This document shows, one piece after another, positions 16,214-23,280 of a DNA stretch of 64,000 nt (position 1 is its first letter; each line of letters starts with the position of its first letter). Source of the stretch: Aeromicrobium sp. Its GTDB lineage: Bacteria; Actinomycetota; Actinomycetes; Propionibacteriales; Nocardioidaceae. The notes below the pieces were generated by a model, which worked only from the letters and a program-made list of their open reading frames with translations, was not told where the DNA came from and ran no database searches. Position numbers and translations under genes: made by a program. Location of the stretch: NCBI RefSeq assembly GCF_023146395.1, contig NZ_JAGLCD010000006.1, forward strand, positions 121,809 to 185,808. The letters are read 5' to 3'.

Positions 16214-17158
16214 ATGTCGGCCTTCCGCACAGGCTGGCCGGACCCCGTGAGGCAGGTGCCGCACGTCTCGGCCCATGCCTTCAGCAACTGCTTCCGCAAT
16301 CGCGTCACCGGTCTGGCGGCCGAGGCGGCCTTCTTCGCGATCCTCTCGCTGCCGCCGCTGGTGTTCGGACTCGCCGGCGCGATCGGCTTCATCGCCGAGC
16401 GCTACCAGGTCGCGCAGGTCGACGTGCTCAAGGACCGGGTCATCGACCTGGCCTCGCGCGCGCTGACCGACAGCACGGTCGACGCGGTCATCACGCCGAC
16501 GCTCGACGAGGTCCTGCGGGGCGGACGGTTCGACGTCGTCTCGATCGGCTTCCTGCTGGCTCTGTGGTCGGGGTCGCGGGCGCTCAACGTCTTCATCGAC
16601 ACCATCACGATCATGTACGGCCTCGGCGGCCACCGCGGCATCGTCAAGACCCGCGCGCTCTCGTTCGGCCTTTATGTCGTCGCCCTGGTCCTCGGCATCG
16701 TGCTCGTGCCGCTGCTGCTCGCCGGGCCCGACGTCGTCCAGGCCGTGACGCCGGACCGCGTCGACTTCCTCACCCAGCTGTACTGGCCCACCGTGCTGCT
16801 GCTCTCGGTCGGGTTCCTGTGCACGCTGTACCACCTGGCGGTCCCGATCCGGAAGACCTGGCGGTCGGGGCTCCCGGGCGCCTTCTTCACGTTGGGGATG
16901 TGGATCCTCGGGGCCTACTTCGTGCGGTGGGTCCTGGGGTTCAGCAGCGGCGGCTCGTCGATCTACGGCCCGCTGGCGGCGCCGATCGCGGTGCTGCTCC
17001 TGCTCTACGTGCTCTCGATCGCGGTGTTGATCGGCGCGGCGATCAACGCGGCGTACGACGAGATCCGGCACCCGGACGAGCAATCGATCGACGATCCCGC
17101 TGCCGTGTCGGACCCCGGCCCGGCGACGAGCGCGACGGGCTCGTCACCGGCGCTGTGA
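16214..17158 (+). CDS. YihY/UPF0761 (BrkB) family membrane protein
   Basis: 314 aa. The RVTGLAAEAAFFAILSLPPLVFGLAG block near residue 30 is the family hallmark (the usual A-A-x-x-Y/F-F-A-x-L-S-L-P-P). Six membrane helices follow to about residue 280, including GFLLALWSGSRALNVFIDT and YGPLAAPIAVLLLLYVLS. The acidic, Ser/Ala-rich tail is cytoplasmic. The family was once called RNase BN in error; its role in the membrane is unresolved. The stop is 3 bp from the convergent ybaK stop. Confidence 0.88.
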   Translation: MSAFRTGWPDPVRQVPHVSAHAFSNCFRNRVTGLAAEAAFFAILSLPPLVFGLAGAIGFIAERYQVAQVDVLKDRVIDLASRALTDSTVDAVITPTLDEVLRGGRFDVVSIGFLLALWSGSRALNVFIDTITIMYGLGGHRGIVKTRALSFGLYVVALVLGIVLVPLLLAGPDVVQAVTPDRVDFLTQLYWPTVLLLSVGFLCTLYHLAVPIRKTWRSGLPGAFFTLGMWILGAYFVRWVLGFSSGGSSIYGPLAAPIAVLLLLYVLSIAVLIGAAINAAYDEIRHPDEQSIDDPAAVSDPGPATSATGSSPAL

Positions 17159-17161
17159 CGG

Positions 17162-17629
17162 TCATCGCGTGACGGAGACCCAGCCGATCGCGCCGCTGAT
17201 GGAGGCGAGCTCGTCCGGTGTCAGCTCGATCGCCGAGCTCGCGGTTCCGCAGGCTGGGAAGACTGTCGTGAACCGGCGCAGCGACTCGTCGAGGTGCACG
17301 ACGGTTCCGGGCGGGTTGGCGAAGGGGCAGACGCCGCCGACGGGATGTCCGGTGACCCGCTCGACGTCCTCGGCGCGCACCATCTGGGCCTTGCGGCCGA
17401 AGGTGGCCTTGTAGGCCGCGTTGTCGATCCGGGCATCACCGGCCGCGACCACCAGGACGCAGGCGTCCGGGTCGTCGGAGCGCAGGGCGATGGTCTTGGC
17501 GATGCGCGCCGGCTCGACCCCGAGGGCCGCGGCCGCCAGCTCGACCGTCGCGCTGGAGACCTCCGGCACGATCACGTCCCCCTCGCGCCCGAAGGTGGCC
17601 AGATGGGCGCGGACCGACGCGAGTGACAT
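17162..17629 (-). CDS. YbaK/EbsC-type aminoacyl-tRNA deacylase
   Basis: 155 aa, one YbaK domain: VEPARIAKTIALRSDDPDACVLVVAAGDARID with the conserved Lys for substrate binding, then TFGRKAQMVRAEDVERVTGHPVGGVCPF. Family members hydrolyse mischarged tRNAs such as Cys-tRNA(Pro). ATG 17629 is fixed by a TAGCAT -10 that ends 6 bp before it. That -10 overlaps the stop codon of the ychJ-like gene upstream, so it can be transcribed separately. Confidence 0.9.
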   Translation of the reverse strand: MSLASVRAHLATFGREGDVIVPEVSSATVELAAAALGVEPARIAKTIALRSDDPDACVLVVAAGDARIDNAAYKATFGRKAQMVRAEDVERVTGHPVGGVCPFANPPGTVVHLDESLRRFTTVFPACGTASSAIELTPDELASISGAIGWVSVTR

Positions 17630-17635
17630 GCGGCG

Positions 17636-17641
17636 ATGCTA
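17636..17641 (-). promoter_or_regulatory. -10 element TAGCAT of ybaK overlapping the ychJ stop
   Basis: Minus-strand TAGCAT (17641-17636) ends 6 bp before ATG 17629, and its first three bases are the TAG stop codon of the ychJ-like gene. Confidence 0.5.
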
Positions 17642-18001
17642 GGCCAGGCTCACGCCGTCGAGGTAGAACCAGAGGCCGTCCTCGCGCACGAACCGGCTCG
17701 TCTCGTGCTGCTTGCCCGGTCCGTTCGGCCCGCGGTAGTGGGCGACGAACTCGACGAGCGCGGTGTCGGTGCGCTCGACGTCCAGGCGCGTCCACCGGAT
17801 CGTGGGGTCCAGCTCGAGGGTGGCCGGTCTGGTCGAGCGGTGCCAGGTCCGCAGCAGGTGGGCGGAGTCGCCGAGGGCGAACGCGCTGAACCGGGAGCGC
17901 ATGAGCTGCTCGGGAGTCGTGGCCGCGGCGTGGTCGGCCAGCACGCGCCCGCAGCAGGCGTCGAGGGGGAGTCCGCTCGTGCACGGGCATCGTGAGCTCA
18001 C
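17639..18001 (-). CDS. YchJ/UPF0225 family SEC-C motif protein
   Basis: 120 aa. The N-terminal CPCTSGLPLDACCG is a SEC-C-like zinc motif. The block TPEQLMRSRFSAFALGDSAHLLRTWHRSTRP and the NTF2-like C-terminal half with VEFVAHY are typical of YchJ. The GTG start at 18001 has GGGAGG upstream. The gene begins 20 bp after the tRNA terminator, so it should rely on its own promoter. Molecular function is unknown; zinc binding is inferred from the cysteines. Confidence 0.88.
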   Translation of the reverse strand: MSSRCPCTSGLPLDACCGRVLADHAAATTPEQLMRSRFSAFALGDSAHLLRTWHRSTRPATLELDPTIRWTRLDVERTDTALVEFVAHYRGPNGPGKQHETSRFVREDGLWFYLDGVSLA

Positions 18002-18020
18002 GACACCTCCCTCTGAATAG

Positions 18021-18055
18021 ACAAAACCCCCGGAATCGGCGAGGAATCCGGGGGT
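18021..18055 (-). terminator. Rho-independent terminator of the tRNA Gly-Cys-Val cluster
   Basis: On the minus strand ACCCCCGGA (18055-18047) pairs perfectly with TCCGGGGGT (18034-18026) around a 12-nt loop and is followed by TTTT. It lies 8 bp past the tRNA-Val 3' end. Confidence 0.85.
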
Positions 18056-18062
18056 CTTGCTG

Positions 18063-18134
18063 TGGGCGATACTGGGTTTGAACCAGTGACCTCTTCCGTG
18101 TCAGGGAAGCGCGCTACCGCTGCGCCAATCGCCC
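18063..18134 (-). tRNA. tRNA-Val (GAC)
   Basis: 72 nt. The acceptor stem GGGCGAT/ATCGCCC is perfect, with discriminator A. The anticodon loop CTGACAC reads GAC, decoding GUC/GUU. The T arm CTGGTTCAAACCCAG is intact. CCA is not encoded. It is third in a minus-strand tRNA cluster and nearly identical, outside the anticodon arm, to the plus-strand tRNA-Val(CAC) at 19336. Confidence 0.95.
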
Positions 18135-18157
18135 GTGGGTGTTCAGTTGTGCGATCG

Positions 18158-18228
18158 AGGTGGGTACGGGATTTGAACCCGTGTACACGGATTTGCAGTC
18201 CGTTGCCTCGCCTCTCGGCCAACCCACC
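18158..18228 (-). tRNA. tRNA-Cys (GCA)
   Basis: 71 nt. Acceptor GGTGGGT/ACCCACC, discriminator U as expected for Cys, anticodon loop CTGCAAA giving GCA, and an intact T arm (CGGGTTCAAATCCCG). CCA is not encoded. Second in the Gly-Cys-Val cluster. Confidence 0.95.
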
Positions 18229-18254
18229 GCTGGATGGGCCGTAACCCGATTCCG

Positions 18255-18326
18255 AGCGGACAACGAGATTCGAACTCGCGACCCTCACCTTGGCAAGGTG
18301 ATGCTCTACCACTGAGCTATGTCCGC
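18255..18326 (-). tRNA. tRNA-Gly (GCC)
   Basis: 72 nt. Acceptor GCGGACA/TGTCCGC with one G-U-type wobble, discriminator U, anticodon loop TTGCCAA giving GCC, and T arm CGAGTTCGAATCTCG. First gene of the minus-strand cluster. Confidence 0.95.
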
Positions 18327-18353
18327 ACTGGCCTCTTGCGAGGCCGAGAAGAA

Positions 18354-18359
18354 ACATTA
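18354..18359 (-). promoter_or_regulatory. -10 element TAATGT of the tRNA cluster
   Basis: Minus-strand TAATGT lies 27 bp before tRNA-Gly. A short hairpin GGCCTC-GCAA-GAGGCC sits between it and the mature 5' end. Confidence 0.5.
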
Positions 18360-18395
18360 GCCCACACGGCCCGCCGAGCCCAAACCGGGGTCGCG

Positions 18396-18401
18396 TACCG
18401 T
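18396..18401 (+). promoter_or_regulatory. -10 element TACCGT of the aminotransferase class IV gene
   Basis: TACCGT ends 6 bp before ATG 18408, supporting that start and a leaderless mRNA. Confidence 0.5.
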
Positions 18402-18407
18402 GACGGC

Positions 18408-19256
18408 ATGCGGGTGTGGATCGACGGACGCGTGCTGGAATCGCCGCACGAACGGGCCGTGAGCGTGCTCGACCACGGTCTCGTGGTGGGCGATGGCGTG
18501 TTCGAGACCATCAAGGTCGAGCACGGGCGTCCCTTCGCGTTGACGCCGCACCTGGACCGCCTGGGCCGTTCGGCCGTGGGCCTCGGGATCGGGGAGCCTG
18601 ATCTCGACGCGATCCGGTCCGGCGTGGCGTCGACGCTCGACGGGCAGGAGCTGCCGTTCGGTCGCATCCGCATCACCGTGACCTCGGGTCCGGGGCCGCT
18701 GGGGTCACCACGGGGCGACGGCCCGCAGACCTCGGTCGTGGTCACCGAGCCGTGCGACCGGCCTCCGCCGGTGAGCCGGGTCGTCACGGTGCCGTGGCCG
18801 CGCAACGAGCGAGGTGCGCTGGCCGGGCTCAAGACGACGTCGTACGGCGAGAACGCACTGATGGTCGAGGCCGCCCGAGCGCGGGGCGCCTCCGAGGCGA
18901 TCATGCCCAACACGCGCGGTGAGGTCTGCGAGGGCACGGGATCCAATCTCGTCTACGTCCTCGACGGTCGCGTCGTCACGCCGACCCTGTCGGCCGGGCC
19001 GCTCGCGGGTGTCACGCGGGGGATCCTGCTCGCGTGGGCCGACGGCGAGCTCGAGATCCACGAGGAGGACCACCCGATCGAGGTCCTCGGTGCAGCCGAG
19101 GAGGTCATGCTCGTCGGCACCACGCGCGACGTGCAGGCCGTCGAGCGGGTCGACGACCGCGAGCTCGCCGCGCCAGGCCCGCTGACCCGCCGGCTGCAGG
19201 AGATCTGGGCGCGCGGGAGCGCGCGGAGCCCGGGTCTGTGGGGCCTGGACGGGTAG
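18408..19256 (+). CDS. pabC: Aminotransferase class IV, probable 4-amino-4-deoxychorismate lyase
   Basis: 282 aa. The fold-type IV PLP enzyme shows VWIDGRVLESPHERAVSVLDHGLVVGDGVFETIK at the N-terminus, the catalytic Lys in LAGLKTTSYGENALM, and EVCEGTGSNLVYVLDGRVVTPTLSAGPLAGVTRG. The size and the GDGVFETI motif fit aminodeoxychorismate lyase (folate pathway). D-amino-acid or branched-chain aminotransferases share this fold, so the exact substrate is inference. ATG 18408 follows a TACCGT -10 by 6 bp. The gene stands alone between two tRNA loci. Confidence 0.82.
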   Translation: MRVWIDGRVLESPHERAVSVLDHGLVVGDGVFETIKVEHGRPFALTPHLDRLGRSAVGLGIGEPDLDAIRSGVASTLDGQELPFGRIRITVTSGPGPLGSPRGDGPQTSVVVTEPCDRPPPVSRVVTVPWPRNERGALAGLKTTSYGENALMVEAARARGASEAIMPNTRGEVCEGTGSNLVYVLDGRVVTPTLSAGPLAGVTRGILLAWADGELEIHEEDHPIEVLGAAEEVMLVGTTRDVQAVERVDDRELAAPGPLTRRLQEIWARGSARSPGLWGLDG

Positions 19257-19315
19257 CCCGCCTCGGGCGGCGGCGTGTCCCGACCCCGGATTCGTGGCGG
19301 CCCCCGAGGTTGGGC

Positions 19316-19321
19316 TAAGGT
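19316..19321 (+). promoter_or_regulatory. -10 element TAAGGT of tRNA-Val (CAC)
   Basis: TAAGGT lies 14 bp before the mature tRNA 5' end. The -35 is weak. Confidence 0.45.
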
Positions 19322-19335
19322 GACTGTCGCACAGC

Positions 19336-19407
19336 GGGCGATTGGCGCAGTGGTAGCGCGCTTCGTTCACACCGAAGAGGTCACTGGTTCGAACCCAGTA
19401 TCGCCCA
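19336..19407 (+). tRNA. tRNA-Val (CAC)
   Basis: 72 nt. Acceptor GGGCGAT/ATCGCCC with discriminator A, anticodon loop TTCACAC giving CAC (decodes GUG), and T arm CTGGTTCGAACCCAG. CCA is not encoded. It is transcribed alone and followed by a hairpin terminator. Confidence 0.95.
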
Positions 19408-19412
19408 CCGCT

Positions 19413-19451
19413 GAGGAGCCCCGGACGGCCAGCAGGCCTCCGGGGCTTCTC
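19413..19451 (+). terminator. Hairpin terminator after tRNA-Val (CAC)
   Basis: GAGGAGCCCCGG pairs with CCGGGGCTTCTC (one G-U) around a loop that itself holds GGCC-AGCA-GGCC. There is no long U tract. It starts 6 bp after the tRNA. Confidence 0.65.
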
Positions 19452-19462
19452 GCGTTCAGGCC

Positions 19463-19966
19463 TCAGGCCAGGCGTGCCGAGGCGTCCCGGTTGACCTCGG
19501 CGATGACCGCACTCGTGAAGGCGTCGGCGAGTGCGGCGTCGTCGCGCAGCGAGGCGGGGAAGCACGGCACCGCGATCGAGCTGCCGTCGACACTCAACCG
19601 TGCGGTCGTCTGGATCGTGAACTCGCTGCCGAGCTCGGACCGCCCGGTCGAGGTGCCGTCGAGCTCCAGGACGGCGCCGTCGATCGGGATCGACTGGACC
19701 GTGACGTCGTCGGGGGTGCCGCTCAAGGGGTCCTCCCAGGGCCCCGTGCCCGTCGCCACGACCCTGACGAGGCGTTTCGGCAGCAGCGCCGTGTAGGCCA
19801 CGCTGGATCCGCCGTCGGGCAGATCGGCGCGTTCGCCGAACTCGGCGATCACGTTGCCGCCCTGGGTGGCTGCGAAGAACGGCAGCCAAACCGCGTGCGG
19901 CGGGATTCGAATGCCCTGGTTGAGCCGCCGCAGTCGATCTCTGACGCTGTCGCCCGCGATGTTCAC
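19463..19966 (-). CDS. Hypothetical protein
   Basis: 167 aa, GTG start with AAGGG upstream. It is soluble and has no signal peptide. A beta-rich middle (VAYTALLPKRLVRVVATGTG, VTVQSIPIDGAVLELDG, SEFTIQTTARLSVDGSSI) is followed by a C-terminal helix. I recognise no family. It converges on the tRNA-Val terminator and is divergent from a lipoprotein gene, with no apparent operon partner. Confidence 0.6.
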   Translation of the reverse strand: MNIAGDSVRDRLRRLNQGIRIPPHAVWLPFFAATQGGNVIAEFGERADLPDGGSSVAYTALLPKRLVRVVATGTGPWEDPLSGTPDDVTVQSIPIDGAVLELDGTSTGRSELGSEFTIQTTARLSVDGSSIAVPCFPASLRDDAALADAFTSAVIAEVNRDASARLA

Positions 19967-20033
19967 ATGCTGCCCTTCTGTCGTGCCGGAGATCCTTGAG
20001 GGTATCGGCGGGGGCTGCCCCCGGTGCTCCGTG

Positions 20034-20039
20034 CATCAT
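20034..20039 (+). promoter_or_regulatory. -10 element CATCAT of the lipoprotein gene
   Basis: CATCAT (NANNNT) ends 6 bp before ATG 20046. Confidence 0.35.
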
Positions 20040-20045
20040 GGGCGC

Positions 20046-20420
20046 ATGCGTCCCCTCGTCGTCGGTGTTCTGGCCTGTCTCCCGCTGCTGTCCGCCTGCG
20101 GCGGCAACGGCGTCGAGTCGGCGCGGGCGGCGGCGACCGAGCTGGGCTGCGAGGACGTCCAGGAGGACGAGGTCGTGGGGTCCGACGAGACGCTCACCTG
20201 CACCGTCGACGGCAACAGCTACCGGATCGCCTGGTTCGCCGATCGCGAGAGCCGCGACCTCTACCGCACGGCCGCCGAGAACGTGAAGGAGTACTTCGAG
20301 GACGCCGGGGAGGACCCGCCGGGCGAGTCCGGCGTGGTCTTCGGCGACAACTGGGGCGTGGAGTGCCTCGACACCTCGTGCGACGAGGTCCTCGAGGTCC
20401 TCGGCGGCGAGCGGATCTAG
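20046..20420 (+). CDS. Small lipoprotein of unknown function
   Basis: 124 aa. The signal peptide MRPLVVGVLACLPLLSAC has the lipobox LSAC with the lipidated Cys18, so it should be anchored on the outer face of the membrane. The mature part is acidic and holds four more cysteines (GCEDVQEDE, LTCTVDG, VECLDTSCDEV), probably forming disulfides. No known domain is recognised. ATG 20046 fits a leaderless start after CATCAT. Confidence 0.7.
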   Translation: MRPLVVGVLACLPLLSACGGNGVESARAAATELGCEDVQEDEVVGSDETLTCTVDGNSYRIAWFADRESRDLYRTAAENVKEYFEDAGEDPPGESGVVFGDNWGVECLDTSCDEVLEVLGGERI

Positions 20421-20475
20421 CCTGACCCCCACCCCGGACGTGCGCCGACGAGGTCGTCGGGTCATGGTGGAGGGC

Positions 20476-20577
20476 ATGAAGACGTGGCACCGCCTTCGCG
20501 GACATCAGCTCGGCGCCGCCTCCGTGCTGGGCGTGACGCACTGGACGTGCTCCTGCGGGCGGCGCTGGCTGCCCTAG
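20476..20577 (+). CDS. Possible 33-aa cysteine-containing small protein
   Basis: A short ORF absent from the track: MKTWHRLRGHQLGAASVLGV then THWTCSCGRRWLP. The C-terminal W-x-C-x-C-G-x-x-W pattern looks like half a zinc ribbon. An in-frame ATG at 20464 would add four residues. The upstream GGAGGG is very close to the ATG. It fills the gap between the lipoprotein gene and the convergent ADC-like gene. Existence as a protein is unproven. Confidence 0.35.
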   Translation: MKTWHRLRGHQLGAASVLGVTHWTCSCGRRWLP

Positions 20578-21213
20578 CTAGCGCGTCCCGAAGAACAGGC
20601 GGAACCGCTGGACCGTGAGGGTCAGCAGTGGCTTGCGGCCTGCGAGGAAGGCGAGTGGGCCGGCGGTGTCGAAGGTCCAGAAGCCCTTCCCGGTCCCGAG
20701 GCGTGCTGATCCCGTCACGGGCGACACCAGCAGCGCCCCCGCGCGGTCCTGGGCGATCCGGAAGCCCAGCGGCAGGCGGAACGGCAGGGCCCGCCACCGC
20801 GCGAGCGTCAGCGTGCCGATGCCGCGGGCGGTGTAGGCGCGATTCGTGACCCGCTCGAACTCCGCGAGGTGCTTGGGGATCGCCCAGAGGTCGCGGCCGC
20901 CCGCCATCGACGCGGGGGAGTCGACCCAGATGTGCGTGATCGAGACCCGGGGACGCCAGCCGTCGAGCACGAGCTGGGTCGCCATGATCTCGTCGTACGT
21001 CAGTGGGCTCGGGTCGTCGTAGCGGAAGAACGCCGCGCCCACGAGCACCCGCCCGAAGATCCGGATCTGGCGTGATCGGGGATGGTGCGGCGGGGGAGCG
21101 GACCGCCGCGGGACCAGCCAGACGCCGACCTGCGCGTGACCGTGGAGGTCCCACGGCTCGGGCGGGTAGGCGAGGTTCTCGCCCGCGCTGGCTGCGGGAT
21201 CGCTCAGGTCCAT
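20578..21213 (-). CDS. Acetoacetate decarboxylase-like (ADC superfamily) protein
   Basis: 211 aa. The segment VLVGAAFFRYDDPSPLTYDEIMAT, then VSITHIWVDSPASMAGGRDLWAIPKHLAEF, matches the acetoacetate decarboxylase superfamily, including the Lys in IPKHLA equivalent to the Schiff-base region. Whether it decarboxylates acetoacetate is not certain, since many family members have other roles. It overlaps the BVMO gene by 10 bp, so the two act together. TetR-BVMO-ADC-like order is seen in other actinobacterial ketone or sterol metabolism clusters. Confidence 0.75.
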   Translation of the reverse strand: MDLSDPAASAGENLAYPPEPWDLHGHAQVGVWLVPRRSAPPPHHPRSRQIRIFGRVLVGAAFFRYDDPSPLTYDEIMATQLVLDGWRPRVSITHIWVDSPASMAGGRDLWAIPKHLAEFERVTNRAYTARGIGTLTLARWRALPFRLPLGFRIAQDRAGALLVSPVTGSARLGTGKGFWTFDTAGPLAFLAGRKPLLTLTVQRFRLFFGTR

Positions 21214-22625
21214 GCGAAGTGCTCCGGGGTCAGGTGGCGGGTCGCTCGTTCGAACGGCTTGGTCGAGCCGGGCCAGTTGGACGTGATGCGCCCCGAGGGG
21301 TGGCGGTACCAGTTGTCGCACTGCCCCCAGACCGACAGCGCGAGCCGCTCCTGCACGCGCTCGTCGAACTCGCGCTCGGCCTCCTCGGTGACCTCGACGG
21401 TCTCCCACGATCCGGCCCGCAGACGGTCCAGGACCTGGCGCATGTGCCGCGCCTGCGCCTCGAGCATGTAGATGATCGAGCCGCCACCGAGGTTGGTGTT
21501 GGGCCCGTACGAGACGAACAGGTTCGGGAAGCCCGGGACGTACATCCCGAGGTAGGCGTGGGCGCCGTCGGCCCACTGGGCCGCGAGCTTGCGCCCACCG
21601 ACGCCCGTGATGTCGATCGAGTCGAGGAAGTCCTGGGCGTCGAAGCCGGTTCCGTAGACGATGACGTCGGCCTCGTGCACCCGGCCGTCGGCCGTCTCGA
21701 GGCCCGCGGGGGTCACCCGCGTGATGGCGGCCGGCTCGAGCGTGACGTCGGGGCGGTTCACGGTCGGGTAGAAGTTGTTCGAGAACAGGATGCGCTTGCA
21801 GCCCAGCGGGTAGTCCGGGGTGAGCGCCGCCCGGGTCTGGGGATCGGTGACCGACCGCTTCAGGTGCCAGTCGCACACCTTCGCGATCGCGCGACCGGTG
21901 CGCGTGCCGAGGTCCAGCCCGCGCGAGAACTGCTCGCCGAAGAACCACCAGAGGCCGCGCTCGTAGGGAATCACCTGACGCCACCAGCGGGGGATCGCGC
22001 TGTCGGGCTTGGGGAAGATGTGGTTGGCCGACCGCTGGAACAGCGTGAGGTGCTCCGCCTGCTCGGCGAGGTGGGGCGCGTACTGGATCGCGCTCGCGCC
22101 GACCCCGACCGCCGCGACCCGCTGGCCGGTCAGGTCGAGGTCGTGACGCCACTCGGCGGAGTGGAACTGCTCGCCCTGGAAGTCCTCGATGCCGGGGATG
22201 GGCGGCAGCTTGGGGCGGGAGAGCTGGCCGACGGCGCTGATCAGGATGTCGACCCGCTCGCTCGTGCCGCCCGCGAACCCGACCTCCCACTGCCGGTCGT
22301 CCTCGATCCAGTGGGCCGAGACGATCTCGTGGTCGAACCGCACGAGCGGGGTCACCCCGAACTCGTCGGCGGTGCGGCGCAGGTAGTCGAGGATCTCGGC
22401 CTGGAGCGCGTAGCGGCGGCTCCAGTCCTTGTTGACGTTGAACGAGAACGAGTACAGCGGCGAGGGAACGTCGCAGCCCGCGCCGGGGTAGGTGTTGTCG
22501 CGCCACACCCCGCCGAGCTCGGACGATCGCTCCCAGAGGCGCACGTCGTCGTGCCCGTGGCGGGTCAGCTCGACGGCCGTGGCGATGGCGCCGAAGCCCG
22601 AGCCGATGATCCCGATCGAGGTCAT
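21204..22625 (-). CDS. Flavin-containing Baeyer-Villiger-type monooxygenase
   Basis: 473 aa. The FAD motif IGIIGSGFGAIATAVEL is at the N-terminus, followed by GGVWRDNTYPGAGCDVPS and the BVMO fingerprint FQGEQFHSAEWRHD near residue 170. The NADPH motif VAAVGVGASAIQ and the YGTGFDAQDFL late motif are also present. It is predicted to insert oxygen next to a ketone, giving an ester or lactone, or to oxidise a heteroatom; the substrate cannot be read. The ATG overlaps the tetR stop (ATGA). With the ADC-like protein it forms a TetR-controlled operon. Confidence 0.9.
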   Translation of the reverse strand: MTSIGIIGSGFGAIATAVELTRHGHDDVRLWERSSELGGVWRDNTYPGAGCDVPSPLYSFSFNVNKDWSRRYALQAEILDYLRRTADEFGVTPLVRFDHEIVSAHWIEDDRQWEVGFAGGTSERVDILISAVGQLSRPKLPPIPGIEDFQGEQFHSAEWRHDLDLTGQRVAAVGVGASAIQYAPHLAEQAEHLTLFQRSANHIFPKPDSAIPRWWRQVIPYERGLWWFFGEQFSRGLDLGTRTGRAIAKVCDWHLKRSVTDPQTRAALTPDYPLGCKRILFSNNFYPTVNRPDVTLEPAAITRVTPAGLETADGRVHEADVIVYGTGFDAQDFLDSIDITGVGGRKLAAQWADGAHAYLGMYVPGFPNLFVSYGPNTNLGGGSIIYMLEAQARHMRQVLDRLRAGSWETVEVTEEAEREFDERVQERLALSVWGQCDNWYRHPSGRITSNWPGSTKPFERATRHLTPEHFAWT

Positions 22626-23221
22626 GAGGTCTTCTCCTTGGTGGCGAACAGCAGGACGGTCTCGGTGAGCAGCTCGAGCGCCTCGTCGCGCGTGAGCATC
22701 TCGCGCTGGAGCCACTCACGGCAGACGGACTTCACGAGGGCCGCCGTGGCGCGCAGGCGCGCCCGCAGGTGCGGGTCGTCGGGCAGTCCGATCGCATCGA
22801 GCGTGAGGCGGGCCGCGTGGTCGTCGGCCTCGTCGACCACGACCTGCAGGTCGGAGTCGCCATGCAGGTTCGCCGCGCCCGAGACGCTCACCCAGGCGTG
22901 CCCGTAGGTCTCGGCGGCCTGGAGGATCCAGTCCATCGTGAGCCGCACGCGCTCGGCCAGGGGCAGATGCGACAGGTCGGGCAGCTCCGACTCCGGCATC
23001 CGGATCGAGGACCGCATGACCTCGATGAACAGGTCTCGCTTGGACCCGAAGTAGTGGTTGATCAGTCCGCGCGCGACACCGGCGGCTGCGGCGAGCTCGG
23101 CGGTCGACACGTCGTTGAACGCGCGGGCCAGGTAGAGCGGGCGCACGGCGTCGATGATCTGGCGGCGGCGGGCGTCCGGGTCGAGTCGGCTGCGGGCGGG
23201 CGCCGGTGCGGGTGGGGTCAC
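22622..23221 (-). CDS. TetR/AcrR family transcriptional regulator
   Basis: 199 aa from GTG 23221. The HTH region DARRRQIIDAVRPLYLARAF ... VSTAELAAAAGVARGLINHYFGSKRDLFIEVM is classical TetR; the ligand domain follows. GTG 23221 is preferred over the track start (23227) because the promoter TTGACA-18 bp-CACACT ends 7 bp before it. A palindrome covers this -35 and that of the divergent GMC gene, so it probably represses both itself (with BVMO and ADC) and the oxidoreductase. The inducer is unknown. Confidence 0.9.
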   Translation of the reverse strand: MTPPAPAPARSRLDPDARRRQIIDAVRPLYLARAFNDVSTAELAAAAGVARGLINHYFGSKRDLFIEVMRSSIRMPESELPDLSHLPLAERVRLTMDWILQAAETYGHAWVSVSGAANLHGDSDLQVVVDEADDHAARLTLDAIGLPDDPHLRARLRATAALVKSVCREWLQREMLTRDEALELLTETVLLFATKEKTS

Positions 23222-23228
23222 GAACACC

Positions 23229-23258
23229 AGTGTGGCGAGACTATTGGCATAGTGTCAA
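23229..23258 (-). promoter_or_regulatory. Promoter of the tetR-BVMO-ADC operon
   Basis: Minus strand: consensus -35 TTGACA (23258-23253), an 18-bp spacer and -10 CACACT (23234-23229), 7 bp before GTG 23221. Confidence 0.6.
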
Positions 23259-23261
23259 TAG
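23241..23261. promoter_or_regulatory. Palindromic operator shared by tetR and the GMC gene
   Basis: CTATTGGCA-TAG-TGTCAATAG is an inverted repeat with 8 of 9 matching pairs. It covers the -35 of both divergent promoters, which is where a TetR-family repressor would be expected to bind. Confidence 0.65.
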
Positions 23262-23273
23262 CGCGTGTAACCT
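23244..23273 (+). promoter_or_regulatory. Promoter of the GMC oxidoreductase gene
   Basis: -35 TTGGCA (23244-23249), 18-bp spacer, extended -10 TGTAACCT with TAACCT at 23268-23273, 7 bp before ATG 23281. Confidence 0.6.
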
Positions 23274-23280
23274 GCCCCAC

